From contig CP136065.1 in assembly GCA_032622095.1 (NCBI GenBank), positions 204,674,618-204,738,617 of the forward strand: a stretch of DNA of 64,000 nt. The letters run 5' to 3'. Made by a program: the position numbers and the translations under genes. This document shows, one piece after another, positions 1 through 10,378 of this stretch. Source of the DNA: Siphonodentalium dalli. Taxonomy: Eukaryota; Mollusca; Scaphopoda; Gadilida; Siphonodentaliidae. Positions within the stretch are counted from its first letter, which is position 1. The number at the start of each line of letters is the position of its first letter. Under the pieces are notes generated by a model. It searched no databases, was not told the DNA's origin, and was given only the letters and a program-made list of their open reading frames with translations.

Positions 1-1071
1 TTGATCCACAAAAGATTTTCGCTGTCCGAAACAGTGAAGATGTACCGGATAACTGGTGAGCTGCATCTCCTGGAAGATGGTGAAAACCTCGAACATAGAG
101 CATCACCGTAATTATCAGCCCCTCGAAGGTGTAACACGATGGGCTTGTCGGGTGTAGCAACCTTCAACAGTTCCCTAAGCACATTCTCCTGCGACCCCGT
201 GGGTTGAGGCTGGCTCAGTGTAATCCAGCCGAATTTCTCCTAAGGCATTAACTCGCAGATCCATGACAAATTTCTGCAGTTGATTCCTAAGACGATCCCA
301 AAAGAAATGCCACTTCTTTGGATGAAGTCCTACAGCTATTCCCCACTTCATGTTGAGATCCTCTTCAGTCGGAATCGTGTCGGGATCACAGAACACAGCC
401 ACCCCTCCTTGGAGTTTAATAGGCACTGCTCCTGTGGGTCCTTCCCCCAATAACTGATCGAATGATTCCTTAAAAGCGGGAAATTTCTGCAGGGTCCTAT
501 CCTTATAAAAGTGACTATCTATGCAAGTTGGTAGTGTCGATTCCACGCCGTCCGTCGAAGTCACCTCTTCTCCCATCCAGTCCTCAAGATCATCATCCTC
601 CAGCGACAAATACTCAGTTGGAGTGGTTTTGACCGGGTTAGGGTCCCCAAAAACATTGTCAGACAAACCAGAGGATGCTTCTTCCGATTCCTGAACGAGA
701 TCAGCAGTCTCTTCTTGATTTTCGACATGGCCAACTTCCATAGGTACTTCCTGCTCTTCTCTAGCTGCGGATTCCGAAAGTAGGCCCTTAACCAGGCGAA
801 CCAGTCCAGGTCCAACTTCTTCCTCCTCAGCCATAGGTTCAGATTCCTAGAGTAGTCCCTTAACCGGGCGAGCCAGTCCAGGTCCCACTTCTTCCTCTTC
901 TCTTGGTTCGGATTCCGAAGGAAGGCCCTTAACTGGGCGAGCCAGTCCAGGTCCCACCCATTCCTCCTTCCCTTCTGCCATAAGTCCCTGCTCCATTTCG
1001 TCTATCTTCTCACCGCATCTCTTGCTCCATACCTCGCTCCTGGTCTCTTCGGTAGAATCCCTGTTGCCCTA
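1..1071 (-). pseudogene. TATDN2-like TatD hydrolase, broken, runs off the window
   Basis: The longest open frame (834-175, 219 aa) ends in a TatD-family metal hydrolase domain. Visible motifs are IDSHFYKDR (residues 105-113), GIAVGLHPK (165-173) and GEIRLDY (199-205). After one frame change the match continues with VLHLRGAD, and after a second with PVHLHCF up to the window edge; the two shifts restore the original frame. TatD enzymes are metal-dependent nucleases that use an HxH pair, the Glu of GEIGLDY and later His residues. Here the second His of HxH is Tyr110, a loss consistent with CAT to TAT. The N-terminal part is acidic and repetitive. The frame is open further upstream to about 1071, where a splice acceptor (ATTAG) is visible, but is cut by an in-frame TAG next to 850. 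With a lost ligand, a stop and two frameshifts, a degenerate copy is most likely; indel errors could explain the shifts but not the Tyr. Confidence 0.8.
781..975 (-). repeat. Three in-frame copies of a ~71-bp coding repeat
   Basis: Copies start near 781, 853 and 923. On the minus strand each encodes a version of VGPGLxRxVKGLL followed by SES or ESEP and an acidic stretch. The middle copy ends in TAG, which cuts the N-terminal extension of the TatD-like gene. Confidence 0.75.
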
Positions 1072-2789
1072 ATTATATGGAATAAATCAGTGAAAATCTA
1101 AATTGGTATTATAAATCTAGTGTATTTTTTTTACCTTTTTCATCGGTGCCAATATATTTAGAGTTTGCATGTTTGCGGTGTCTACAGATGTAATGTGACA
1201 GCCATATCATAGATTAATATGAATACGTTGTATCATACGTTATCATGTAATAGATCATATGTGTTGCTTGGTAATGTATTCATTAGGAAATCTAAATACT
1301 AAACATCTATATCGAGGCAGTTATCCACCTGTCGTTATAATTTCACATGGTTAGCGAGTCTATACAGATCTACACAAAGAGTGGCTTCACTCGGATGAAT
1401 ACTTTTCACTTCTGGAATAGTTGCTAAGCTTCATTTTAATATCATGTTTGTTTAAAAAGTATTTTATAGCTTTTATTTCTTATTATTTTGCTTGAATTTG
1501 ACCATTTGGTTGTTAATCTGGTTCAGTTAGGGTTGGGGCTACCAACCTACACCCACCCAATGGCCATGCGCTAAAAATAAAATGCTCTCTGCACACTAAC
1601 TCCGCAACATGGGACTACACAGAAAGCGAAACGTCAGAGTACACATCCATATACCAAAGCAAGACCACCCCCTGGCTATGAAACACTCCATGCTCAAGAT
1701 ACGTACCTTTGACGCCACCAAGCAGCACGCGACTAAAGTACATATAAATATGAAAATAAAGTGGAGCTACAGAGCCAGGCGAAAAACAATAATATTTTAT
1801 AAGGAACAAAACACTAATGAAAACCGGGGTAAGACCCCTCAGAAGAAGTAGGATGAATCGTGGACAATCCATGGTCGAGTTGATGCCGTGGGAGAGAAGC
1901 CATAATTCGAGGGACGAGATCCGGGTCGGAATGAACATAAGAAATACACTAAACACCACGATGAGTCATGATGGATCCACCGGGTGATCATCAGCGCGGT
2001 GGTGGGACCAAGAATTGGTTGGCGGAGTGACTTCACTAAACATTCAGTTTCAAAAATTCCACAATGCCAAATTTCTGTTTAAGAGGTTGAGCTATGAGTA
2101 AACTCGACATTATATATGAGCATTAAATTGAATATATTTATGTACAAGTGCATGTTTTCATTCAGACAACATCAAGCCTGCAAATAACCGGCCTAAATCA
2201 TGAAAACGGTGTCTGTCATTATTATGACAGGCAGCACAGACTGTTCTGTACCTGACATTTGAAAAGTGTGTGTCATTTTTTGAAATATCTTTAATCGTCC
2301 TGCAAATGTTATTTTCTAATGACAAGATGAATATACATCAGGAGCAACTGATTGTTAATATTAAACATAATGCTGTTAATGCATTATGTTATTACTTATT
2401 ACAAATTTACAAGGCATGAAAGGTCCTGTGCTTGTGGTAATTAATATATTGGGTGCCCCTGTAAGTAGTTTATTTTTCAAACATCAGATATGATCAGACC
2501 AGGGACCATTCACAAACTAAATTATGCACCCAATTGATTTAATAAATATTTTTTGTTAAATTATGTGGAACAGTTAAATGTATAATTATGTAATAAATAT
2601 GTTTAGATAGTACTCATAATAGATAGTCACTCCCCTTGGGCAAGGCTATTTCCCAATATGGCATTACCCCTTTGGCAAGAATGGATAAAAAATATTTCAG
2701 ACAGTTTAGTTTAACACTCAAAATGTATGTAATAATGTAACTTATAATATAAATGTATGCAAATGAAACATTCAGAGCGTTATCAACCT
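1072..2789. other. No gene recognised
   Basis: AT-rich DNA. Short overlapping ORFs between 1609 and 2036 on both strands show no motif and no convincing splice signals. GGTTGGGGCTACCAACC at 1530-1546 is a small hairpin. The 1530-2040 block is more GC-rich than its flanks and could be a piece of an LTR, but no terminal repeat pair was found. Confidence 0.4.
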
Positions 2790-3150
2790 TTAAGGGAAAC
2801 CTTCAAAAATTAGATCAGACTCAGAACTGTCCGATTGATATATGTTTCCTTGCATGTGGTAGAAATTTTCCAACCACCACTGCCAATCTTTTAATCCAAG
2901 ACACCATTTAAGTTTTACTGGTATTGACCCTGATTCACTCATGAGAACACTTTCATCAGACTTAGCCGGGTGAGCCCACTGTCTTCCTAAGAACAATTGG
3001 TTTGAATGGTTTCACTTGTACTCTCAATATCTTTCAAATAGAATTTTCGTTTCGTTTGATTTGATCTCCTGTCTTTAGCTAGTCTCCATAACGCAATAGC
3101 CTCGGATACATCAACTTCATTTACTGGAGGACCTTCTTTAAAAATTCGTA
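2790..3150 (-). pseudogene. Possible hAT-type transposase C-terminal remnant
   Basis: The minus strand from about 3150 reads FLRIFKEGPP, then SEAIALWRLAKDRRSNQ and a basic tail, ending at TAG near 2985. This resembles the C-terminal LLxIxxxGPxxxxF(D)xxxAIxxW pattern that I recall from hAT and related zinc-finger transposases. A second frame (2996-2790) continues without a stop, contains LKDWQWWLENFYHMQG and ends in an acidic SDSSESD stretch. The two frames may be one damaged exon. The match is short, so I am not sure of the family. Confidence 0.35.
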
Positions 3151-4816
3151 AAAAGGCATGTCAGCTGATGTTCTCCAAGAGAACACACTGTCTGTTTTAG
3201 TTTGTTTCAATTTGGAAATTAGCTAGGCTAATTTTGCATTACATATTGGGGAATGTAAACAACACTTCTATAAGAACCAAAATGTTTGCCCACCTTTTTT
3301 TTGCTTACATCAATTCACGTACTTCCAGGCCTGGCAATATCGCGATATCGCTCGCGTGTCGCCCGCGCAATTTCAATTTGGCGTGGGCGATATATCGCTT
3401 GCGCAACATTCACTACCCAACATACTTTTGCAGTCGTAATTTTGATGAGTTATCCGTTTGAAAACATATAAGGCAACGCGACATCGCATCTTTGAAGCAG
3501 GAGACACATGCTATGTTAACAGTCGGCTGCCACCGGTATATCTAATTAGGTCAAACCATGCTACACACCCGTCACCAGTGACAGACTGACGATTACATGA
3601 CCTAACTGAACGTGCAGTGCTACCCACAAATCATACCTTACCTACAAGGTAGTTTGATGAGCGCTGTTGACAGCGATGGGTGGGGCTACGAAGGAATCCG
3701 CCAATCGCGCAACAGTGCTCGCTGACATGTAAACAAATGAGGTGAATGAAGTGACGAAAACAAAGAATAAATATCGCGATATCGTGCTATTAATTACATG
3801 AAATGAGTGATTTATACATAGCACGGATGGGTTATGAGATGATACAAACATAGAAGTGATTTAATTTATGATATGTACGGAATAATGTATGTTTTGACGC
3901 GATAGAAGTGGACGAATGTACGGAAGCCGCGAATGTACCGATGGATTATATAGATAAAAGTATGGAACAAATAAATGCATGATGTAATGATTGATTCTGG
4001 TTAGGTAACTTGGTCACTCAGGTATAAAGGAACAAACACAAACATCATGTACATGTATGTACAATATATGCATGGCATAATGATTGATTCTGGTTAACTT
4101 ATACAATAATATCTTAGGCCTAAAAAAACAATACATTTGTTTCCGCTAACGAGCTGAAAAAAATTAGGGTAGGTAGGTAGGCTTAACTTCTTTTTTTTTG
4201 TTAACTTTTTTTTTTTCAGTATCTTTAAAAATAACTGTATTAATACTTGTCAATAACCCAAACTATGCACTTCTTAGCCCCAATCAGGTTAACCCAAATG
4301 ACAGAGGAACTGAAAACTCCAATTCAATCTTACATATGCTTCAATATTTACATATATACTAGTCTATATACTAATATAGTCTTTGATAATCCTAATATTT
4401 CCCATATGGTCTGGCGACAACTGGAGTCAGTCCAGCACCACTGCACTGTCACATATTGGAGTGACCGTCTTGTACCGATCTCTTAATAATGGCTTCACAA
4501 CCCCACCTTCTCCTCCGCATTCGGTGAAGGAACTAGGTATTTTTTGGGGACACCTGTTTTTGGGCAATGATATGCCAAAGACATAACCTGAATTTTAAAG
4601 GCCTGAGCGGAGGAAGGTTTGGGAGGTGTGACCCCCTGCTGCTGATGGTGAGGGTTCTCCCCCTGGACAAATTTTGAAAATCCATTGCATTTAGAGCTGA
4701 TCTAGGGCACTTTGAGTCAGTATTTTGAATTTTACTGAGAGGTCAATTTGATCAAGTTTCTCAAGCATAACTTTGGAAATTTGTATATATGTATGGATTG
4801 GAAATGCTTATAACTT
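3151..4816. other. No gene; palindromic and dispersed-repeat sequence
   Basis: 3326-3420 starts CAGGCCTGGCAATATCGCG and is rich in CGATATCG and GCGATATATCGC palindromes; another CGCGATATCG lies near 3775. This looks like one or two broken ends of a hAT-like MITE. 4113-4181 (CTTAGGCC, poly-A, TTTCCG, then TTAGGGTAGGTAGG) matches the reverse strand at 13203-13266, so it is a dispersed repeat. Confidence 0.4.
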
Positions 4817-4819
4817 ATA

Positions 4820-4877
4820 GGAGAAAATTCGATGACGTCACACAAACACGTGTTAATTTTGCTGGTGGGCAAAACAA
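4820..4877 (+). repeat. Left terminal inverted block of the THAP/YqaJ element
   Basis: It contains GGAGAAAATT, TGACGTCA (the palindromic CRE/ATF site), ACACGTGTTA with an E-box CACGTG, and TGCTGGTGGGCAAAACAA. It lies about 70 bp upstream of the THAP start codon, so it probably also serves as promoter. Confidence 0.8.
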
Positions 4878-4948
4878 AGCGAGTCTCTTTGTTTACATCG
4901 GAGATTAGAGTACAGCGCAGAATTGCATATTTTTTAGCAACATCAAAC

Positions 4949-5996
4949 ATGCCTATGTCTTGTATTGTCGGCGACTGTGCCAATCGGCATGACCCGAAAG
5001 TAAAAGTATCATATCATCGAATACCAAAGACCAAACCGCGAAAATCAATGTGGATAAACGCAATTCGAAGAGTTTGTAGCGATAATCCATCGAAGACCTG
5101 GATTCCTGGAGATGATGACAGAGTCTGCGGTCGGCATTTCATAACAGGTAAATAATCGATTTATTTTTCAATTAGGAATTTATTCAACCGAGTTAATTGC
5201 TGAGAAAGATATGCCCGATAAACTGTTCCATTTACAGTACCATTTTATGAACTATTAGGAATCCGAAATTGCGTAATATCTTACGGCCTCTCCTGTCTTC
5301 GTGGTATTGTTTACATTCCGACTACGGTAACCACATAAAAGTGAATTGAATGTAGCTTCTTCTAAAGAATAGGTTAAATAGAACAGGGAATGGTCAATAA
5401 TGTTTGAATCTTCACAAGATGTTGATCGCACAGTTGTACTGGCGATGAAATGGAAGGGAGGGGGTGGTCTTGGAGATGACATATCGTTTTTACTTTTTCA
5501 ACTTAGTTCCAACTTTCCAATTGCGATTTTTGCAGTACAGAAAAATAGTGGTTGTCTTTTAATATCTGTTTTAATATTTGAATTACAGTTGTCAAGTAAT
5601 GGACTAGTTAGTTACATGTATAATGGAAAATTGGGTTTCCTTAGAGTTAGATCATGCCATGAATTTCTGCTCTGGCTAACGTCTGTCAAAACTTCAAAAA
5701 GTCCCCAAGTTTTGTACTGGTGGAATACGATATCTACGGGTGTTAGCCAGATTTGAGATTTATGGCATGATCTAGCATCTCCAGTATCCATTATTAACAC
5801 TTTCATATCATTTTTGCTTACAGGCAGCAGACACGATGATTCCACTCATCCAGACTATGTACCGTCACAAGAAATGGGGTACTCTAAAATGAGCTTGACA
5901 ACACCTGAGTCAAAGATTGGTCGTGAGAAGAGGCACAGAAAGAGGAACTCAGCCAAATTAGGAGGTGGGGTCAATTTTTTTTCGGGGGACCTGTGA
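4949..5996 (+). CDS. THAP-type zinc-finger protein, two exons
   Basis: Exon 1 is 4949-5147 (donor GTAAAT at 5148) and exon 2 is 5824-5996 (acceptor TTGCTTACAG). The phases agree and give 123 aa. The N-terminus is a THAP domain: C5-x4-C10, a conserved Trp35, a Pro in HRIP, then C60-x2-H63 followed by Phe64, fitting the C2CH consensus. THAP domains bind specific DNA and occur in the P-element and Kolobok transposases and in host factors. After the domain come HPDYVPS and a basic tail (GREKRHRKRN) that could act as a nuclear signal; no catalytic domain follows. ATG 4949 was chosen because the THAP Cys follows four residues later, although an upstream in-frame ATG exists at 4832. The gene converges on the YqaJ gene and lies inside the same terminal repeats, suggesting that it recognises those ends. 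The intron carries a hairpin MITE. Confidence 0.8.
5650..5772. repeat. Hairpin MITE in the THAP intron
   Basis: It starts GATCATGCCATGAATTTCTG and ends with an imperfect reverse complement finishing GGCATGATC. Its inner sequence (GTCAAAACTTCAAAA, CTGGTGGAATACGAT) matches the outer ends of the fold-back element at 13498-18916, so it is probably a minimal relative of it. Confidence 0.7.
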
Positions 5997-6436
5997 TTAC
6001 CAACACACATGGAATTAAATTGATTATTATATATCCAAACAGTATGTGTTTGATACAGCTTGAGATTAGAATGCCATGTTCCTGTATTATACTACCGGTA
6101 AATACTTTTTATTTTACTTATATAAACATAACTAGGATATATTCATAATTGTGTGTGATACACCATATTACAATTCCATTTTCCTAAACAAAATAGACGC
6201 TCTTTAATATTATATAACAAAATACTAAACGCTCTTTATTCTACTTCCATAACCATAGCTAAGTACCAGATTATTTTTTTTATCTTTTACATTCATATGA
6301 TAAACGCTCTTCATTATTCATGTATGTATCCCAATATATCCATGAAGTGCAAGCGTTTTATCATAACTTTGGTGATTGACCAGGTAACATGATGAATATA
6401 TGGTAATTACATTGAAAATGGCATTCCAATCTCAGT

Positions 6437-9400
6437 TCATTTTGCACATTGAGGACAGAACCATTTCTTTCTAGGTTTCCGTTTCACTGACATACAAGGC
6501 CAGTGAAACCACACTGTTGGGCAATCCTCGTTACTGCATTGGATAATTTTACCACTTTTAGCCTGTTCGCACAAGCATATTTTGTCCTCTGTGATATCAA
6601 CATCTTTACTTTCTGGTGCTGATCTACTCAATTTGTTCGTGATCAGCTCGGGGAGAACGTATTTAAGAAATATTTCCTCACACTTGGCAACAACGTTATA
6701 ACAGAATTCATCGTTCCTCGGAATGGTGTTCACTGTGAACTCTTTTGTTGTCCATACAACAAAATTGCACAGAGACAGGTCACATGCAAACATCTGCATT
6801 TGAACTTGCGTATAATAACGATGTGTCTGTTTGAGTCGTAAGCTCTCATCAAGGCAGAAATTTTTATCTTCAGCCGCACTTTTCAACATATTGTCGCGAT
6901 GTTTGAACGGGCATTTTATCTCCAGGACACCTCTACCGCAACACTGACAGTTAATAACACCATCTGGAGAGCATCCAATGAATGGTCTATCAAGTGGCAC
7001 TCTCAATCCAGCCGGGCGACATGTAAACTTATTATGATTACTAGTCATATATGACATATAACATTTTCTTGCGACATCTTCATTGTCAACACCCCATGAT
7101 ACAGCTGCATTCAGTCCTTCGAATTTGGAAAACGTAGGTGAGCGATATATCGCTCGGAGCTTTTGGAATTTGCGCGCGCCTTTTTTGAGGGAGCACAATT
7201 CAAATTAACATGGATGAAATGATTACTGAATAAAGACAAACACAAGTATAATGATACACACGTATAATTCCAAGTGTGCCTGTGGCAACATAAAGTGAAA
7301 AACAGAACTAAAAACATATGTTTAGATTGTAGTACAATATCTAGTCCACAATAATCCGATTATCCGGCAATCCAGGTGAATCTAATCATGGTAATGAGTC
7401 CACTTCCGCGTCTGAGTGCGCATGCTCATCAGATTCGAGCCGCTTAAAACTTCAAACTCGGAAGTGGAATCGTTACCGCAATCAGATGCACCGTTATCCG
7501 ACGAATCAACCGGGGCTCTCTTTCGTTTTGATAGTCGGTATTTCGGAGGCTTCAATGTCCATTTTTCGCTTTCTCCGAGTCGAGAGATGGTGGCTTCGAA
7601 GTATAGCCTCGAAATATAGTTAAACTTAAACCCTAATCTATGGCAGTAGTATTCATCAAACATCAAACGAGGCCGCCAAAGAATTGACACAGTTTTTTTG
7701 CGGGAACTCGCACGTGCAGCAGTTGTGACGAGGTGTCACCCCAATCATTGAGTGAGAAAGACGCCGGCGGCCGCTTTGATCTTTGTTGTCATGTTGTAAT
7801 CAACGCCACCGCTGCTGAGAAAAATACACGGTGAATAGTCTTGTCGGCTTTTAACCATTGATGTGCTGTTTATTAAATATCATTCACTGACTGCAAATTA
7901 CGACGCGCGCATTTAAAATTGTCGGCGTGCGCATTTAATAACTCGCTGGTTTTTAGATCTGCGCGCGCCAAGGCGCGCGCCAAGGCGCGCAAGCGCAATT
8001 GCGCGCCTCAAAATCGAAGGACTGGCTGCATTGTTCTTCAGGTCATATGTTTGATAACCCATTATCCTTTTAACCAAATTACATGGGTCAGTACTTGGTT
8101 TTAGAGTGTAAACATCATGGGCTTTTGAAGCTGTAATGCGACCTACTCTATGTTCATACCATCTCTCACATATTGCTTGAGTCCTTGTCTGTAGTTCCAA
8201 ATCATCAAGCTGTGGTTTGGTGAGAGACGATGTGTACGATGCCCAAAGCTCACCAGCATAATTTTGGACATCCTGGTCAGTCATGATATCAGTTTCATCA
8301 TCATAGAATGAGGACAATGTTGTCGGCAATAAGTTCTCATCCTCAGTTTCAGAAGCAGAGTCGGTGTCATCATCCAATGGGGGAATTGTAGTGAAGTACG
8401 CTGCATTTGGGCAAAGGGACTTCAATTCTTTTAACATCTCAACCGATGGAACTTCAGGCTCACTGTCGACACGAGTCACATCTTTTGTACGTTTTCCTCG
8501 AATGGTTTCCTCAACTTCACACAGTGGAACATAATCTACCTACAAATTAGAATTTATCATCAATAATACAAATTCAAATAGACTGATGGAATGCTTCTAT
8601 CTTTTTTGTGTGTTTGTTTTTTCTAAAATGTATTGATCGTAACGAAATGTTACATATATGTACTTTTCATATACTCACAATTTACTATAGACTGGATAGA
8701 AGAATGTAATGTTACTGAAATATCCATGGAATTTAATATACTAGTGAGTCTTAACATTTATTTGTGAAGGCTTAAAAAACAAATACTTGCATAAATAAAA
8801 CATTTTCCTTCATTATGCCACTACAGGTAGACTGTGGAAAATTGTGTAGGCCACTCATATTACGGTGTAAACTTACCACTTTGCTAGATCCTTGATTCCA
8901 TGCACATAGTTCACTGGTTGATGAGTTCACAGCCAAACCAAGCCTGGATACTGCATCCACTTGAAATAGCACTGCAGCAACATGACTGCATACTTCACCC
9001 AATCTGTTTAAAAAAAGATTGTGTCATTATATGCATCATATATATATGCGCCATGTGTGTATATATACACATGTATATACATTACACATATTATACCATA
9101 CCCATATTAATGTTATGCCTATCTTATCTTCTTTAATAGTAGTATGGTCAGATCCATATGTACAATCTAGTTCAAATATTGTTTACATCTATGTTTGTAT
9201 TTTCCATTGATATTTGCTAATAAAGAGCACTGTTATTGAGCTGAGAGTATGACTATTTCCCTCGTCAGACTGTACAAGACTTCAGAGAAGTTATGTTCAC
9301 GCGACATAAGTCGGTGTCAGTAAACAAACTCTCACAGATGACTTACCCTGTCATGCATGTGCAATGAGCACAAAGTATGTGCCCGTCTTTCTTTGATATG

Positions 9401-10283
9401 TAAATCCATGGCAAATGTGGCATGTCAGCAATTCTTTGGGAAGGGATGACATCGGCTTTCAATACGCAGTAAGGACTGTCACTGGATACTGGATGTTGGT
9501 AGATGGTTTTGACATGGCCACTTTTCACGTACCTGAAACATAGTGTAAAAACGTGGGATTAGAGCTTGAAAAAAAAAAAAAGATAGCAGCGATTGATATA
9601 GGTAGGCCTTATAGCTAATGACACTGTATAATGTGTTCATGAATTGAGTAGTTGATTAAAACAAATAAATAAACAAATGGCATTCACACCAGTGTTCACA
9701 CACAAACAATTTTTTTTTTAAATTTAATTATTTAAAACAATTGTTTTTGAATGTTGTTGGCGTTTTAGGTTGGCGACATAAACGTTGTTGATGTACATAA
9801 ACATTCAGATGAAAGTTAGTGATATCTCACAGGGCGACTAAACTGTGTAATTTATTGCACTCGAAACTTTGTTGTTGTCAACACTGGGCAAAATGGATGA
9901 ACGAATTATGGCAACACGGCATAGGTTACGCAGCGATAAAATAACAAATAAGTTACAAATTGTGACAATAAAAAATGATTTACTAACCTCCATGCTTCTA
10001 GCGATTTGTGTGCCTTGAGAGCTTCTTTGGTATATATTCCCGGCGTGTCGATCAAGTAGCTATAAATGTCCGGGTACGTAACCGGTGGCCATGTTGATGT
10101 TTCGGAGTTCCAACCATCGACCAATGTGTACGGATCGGGAAGTTTTTTTGTGCCCTTGTTGTACGCAAGTTTGTTCGTATATCTCGCCTGTGCCTCGGAA
10201 TTCAGATCACTAATAAAATATCTCTGATCGCTGTTAAAACGTATCACTTTCTTCAAAATACCACTCGCTGCTTTGTTCGCCAT
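6437..10283 (-). CDS. SWIM zinc finger - YqaJ-type nuclease - PHD finger protein
   Basis: Five exons are read on the minus strand: 10283-9988, 9532-9347, 9003-8877, 8539 to about 8010, and about 7140-6437. The first three junctions have clean GT/AG sites and matching phases. Exon 1 carries a conserved block ending EALKAHKSLEAW. Exons 2-3 join into a SWIM finger, CTC-x7-CSH. Exon 4 is an acidic linker leading into the YqaJ start (WYEHRVGRITASKAHDVY). The last exon holds the lambda-exonuclease-like PD-(D/E)XK core: NE..AR...Y, SPDG (Asp), LEIKCP (Glu and Lys) and a Q.QMQ helix. It ends in a complete PHD finger (C-x-C, C-x4-C, H-x2-C, C-x2-C; ING-like spacing). All nuclease residues are present. 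The last junction is unclear because a GC-rich palindromic block lies between exons 4 and 5. YqaJ proteins digest or recombine DNA in phages; acting as the element's nuclease is my inference. Confidence 0.8.
7141..8009. other. Intron or insertion with GC-rich palindromes in the YqaJ domain
   Basis: The block interrupts the YqaJ domain between its RITAS and WGVDNE parts. One end has GCGATATATCGC and TTTGCGCGCGCC; the other has GCGCGCGCCAAGGCGCGCGC followed by AAGCGCAATTGCGCGCC. The flanks carry an imperfect inverted pair, CAGTCCTTCGA near 7120 and TCGAAGGACTG near 8014. No normal donor is visible at the exon 4 end. An inner minus-strand ORF (7690-7382) is unrecognised. Confidence 0.5.
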
Positions 10284-10308
10284 ACTCTAAGAAACAGTAC
10301 ACGTGTTA

Positions 10309-10378
10309 TTGTTTTGCCCACCAGCAGGCGCGCACCGGTCCGCGCATGACGTCACTTGTTTATTTATAAATTTTCTCC
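10309..10378 (-). repeat. Right terminal inverted block of the THAP/YqaJ element
   Basis: Read on the minus strand it gives GGAGAAAATT, TGACGTCA and TGCTGGTGGGCAAAACAA in the same order as the left end, with a longer GC-rich spacer before the 18-mer. It ends about 25 bp from the start codon at 10283, so it is probably also the promoter of the nuclease gene. Confidence 0.8.

Larger units (their letters stand above)
4820..10378. mobile_element. Candidate novel two-gene DNA transposon: THAP + SWIM/YqaJ/PHD
   Basis: The 5,559-bp unit starts GGAGAAAATT (4820-4829) and ends with its exact reverse complement (10369-10378), and TA lies immediately outside on both sides. Further inside, both ends share TGACGTCA (4833-4840 and 10347-10354) and the exact 18-mer TGCTGGTGGGCAAAACAA (4860-4877 and, inverted, 10309-10326). 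ACACGTGTTA also occurs at both ends. Exactly two genes lie inside, pointing toward each other, and their start codons sit just inside the ends. The only catalytic domain I can see is a YqaJ-type nuclease; the THAP protein could be the end-binding factor. The boundaries, TIR blocks and genes are directly visible; mobility and the division of labour are inferred. The alternative is two host genes flanked by an inverted duplication of promoters. Confidence 0.75.

Noticed and set aside
1609-2036. Basic 80-aa plus ORF and antisense ORFs
   Set aside because: No motif, no splice context, and overlapping on both strands.
5400-5845. ORFs of 118 and 77 aa inside the THAP gene
   Set aside because: They lie in the intron and mostly translate the hairpin MITE.
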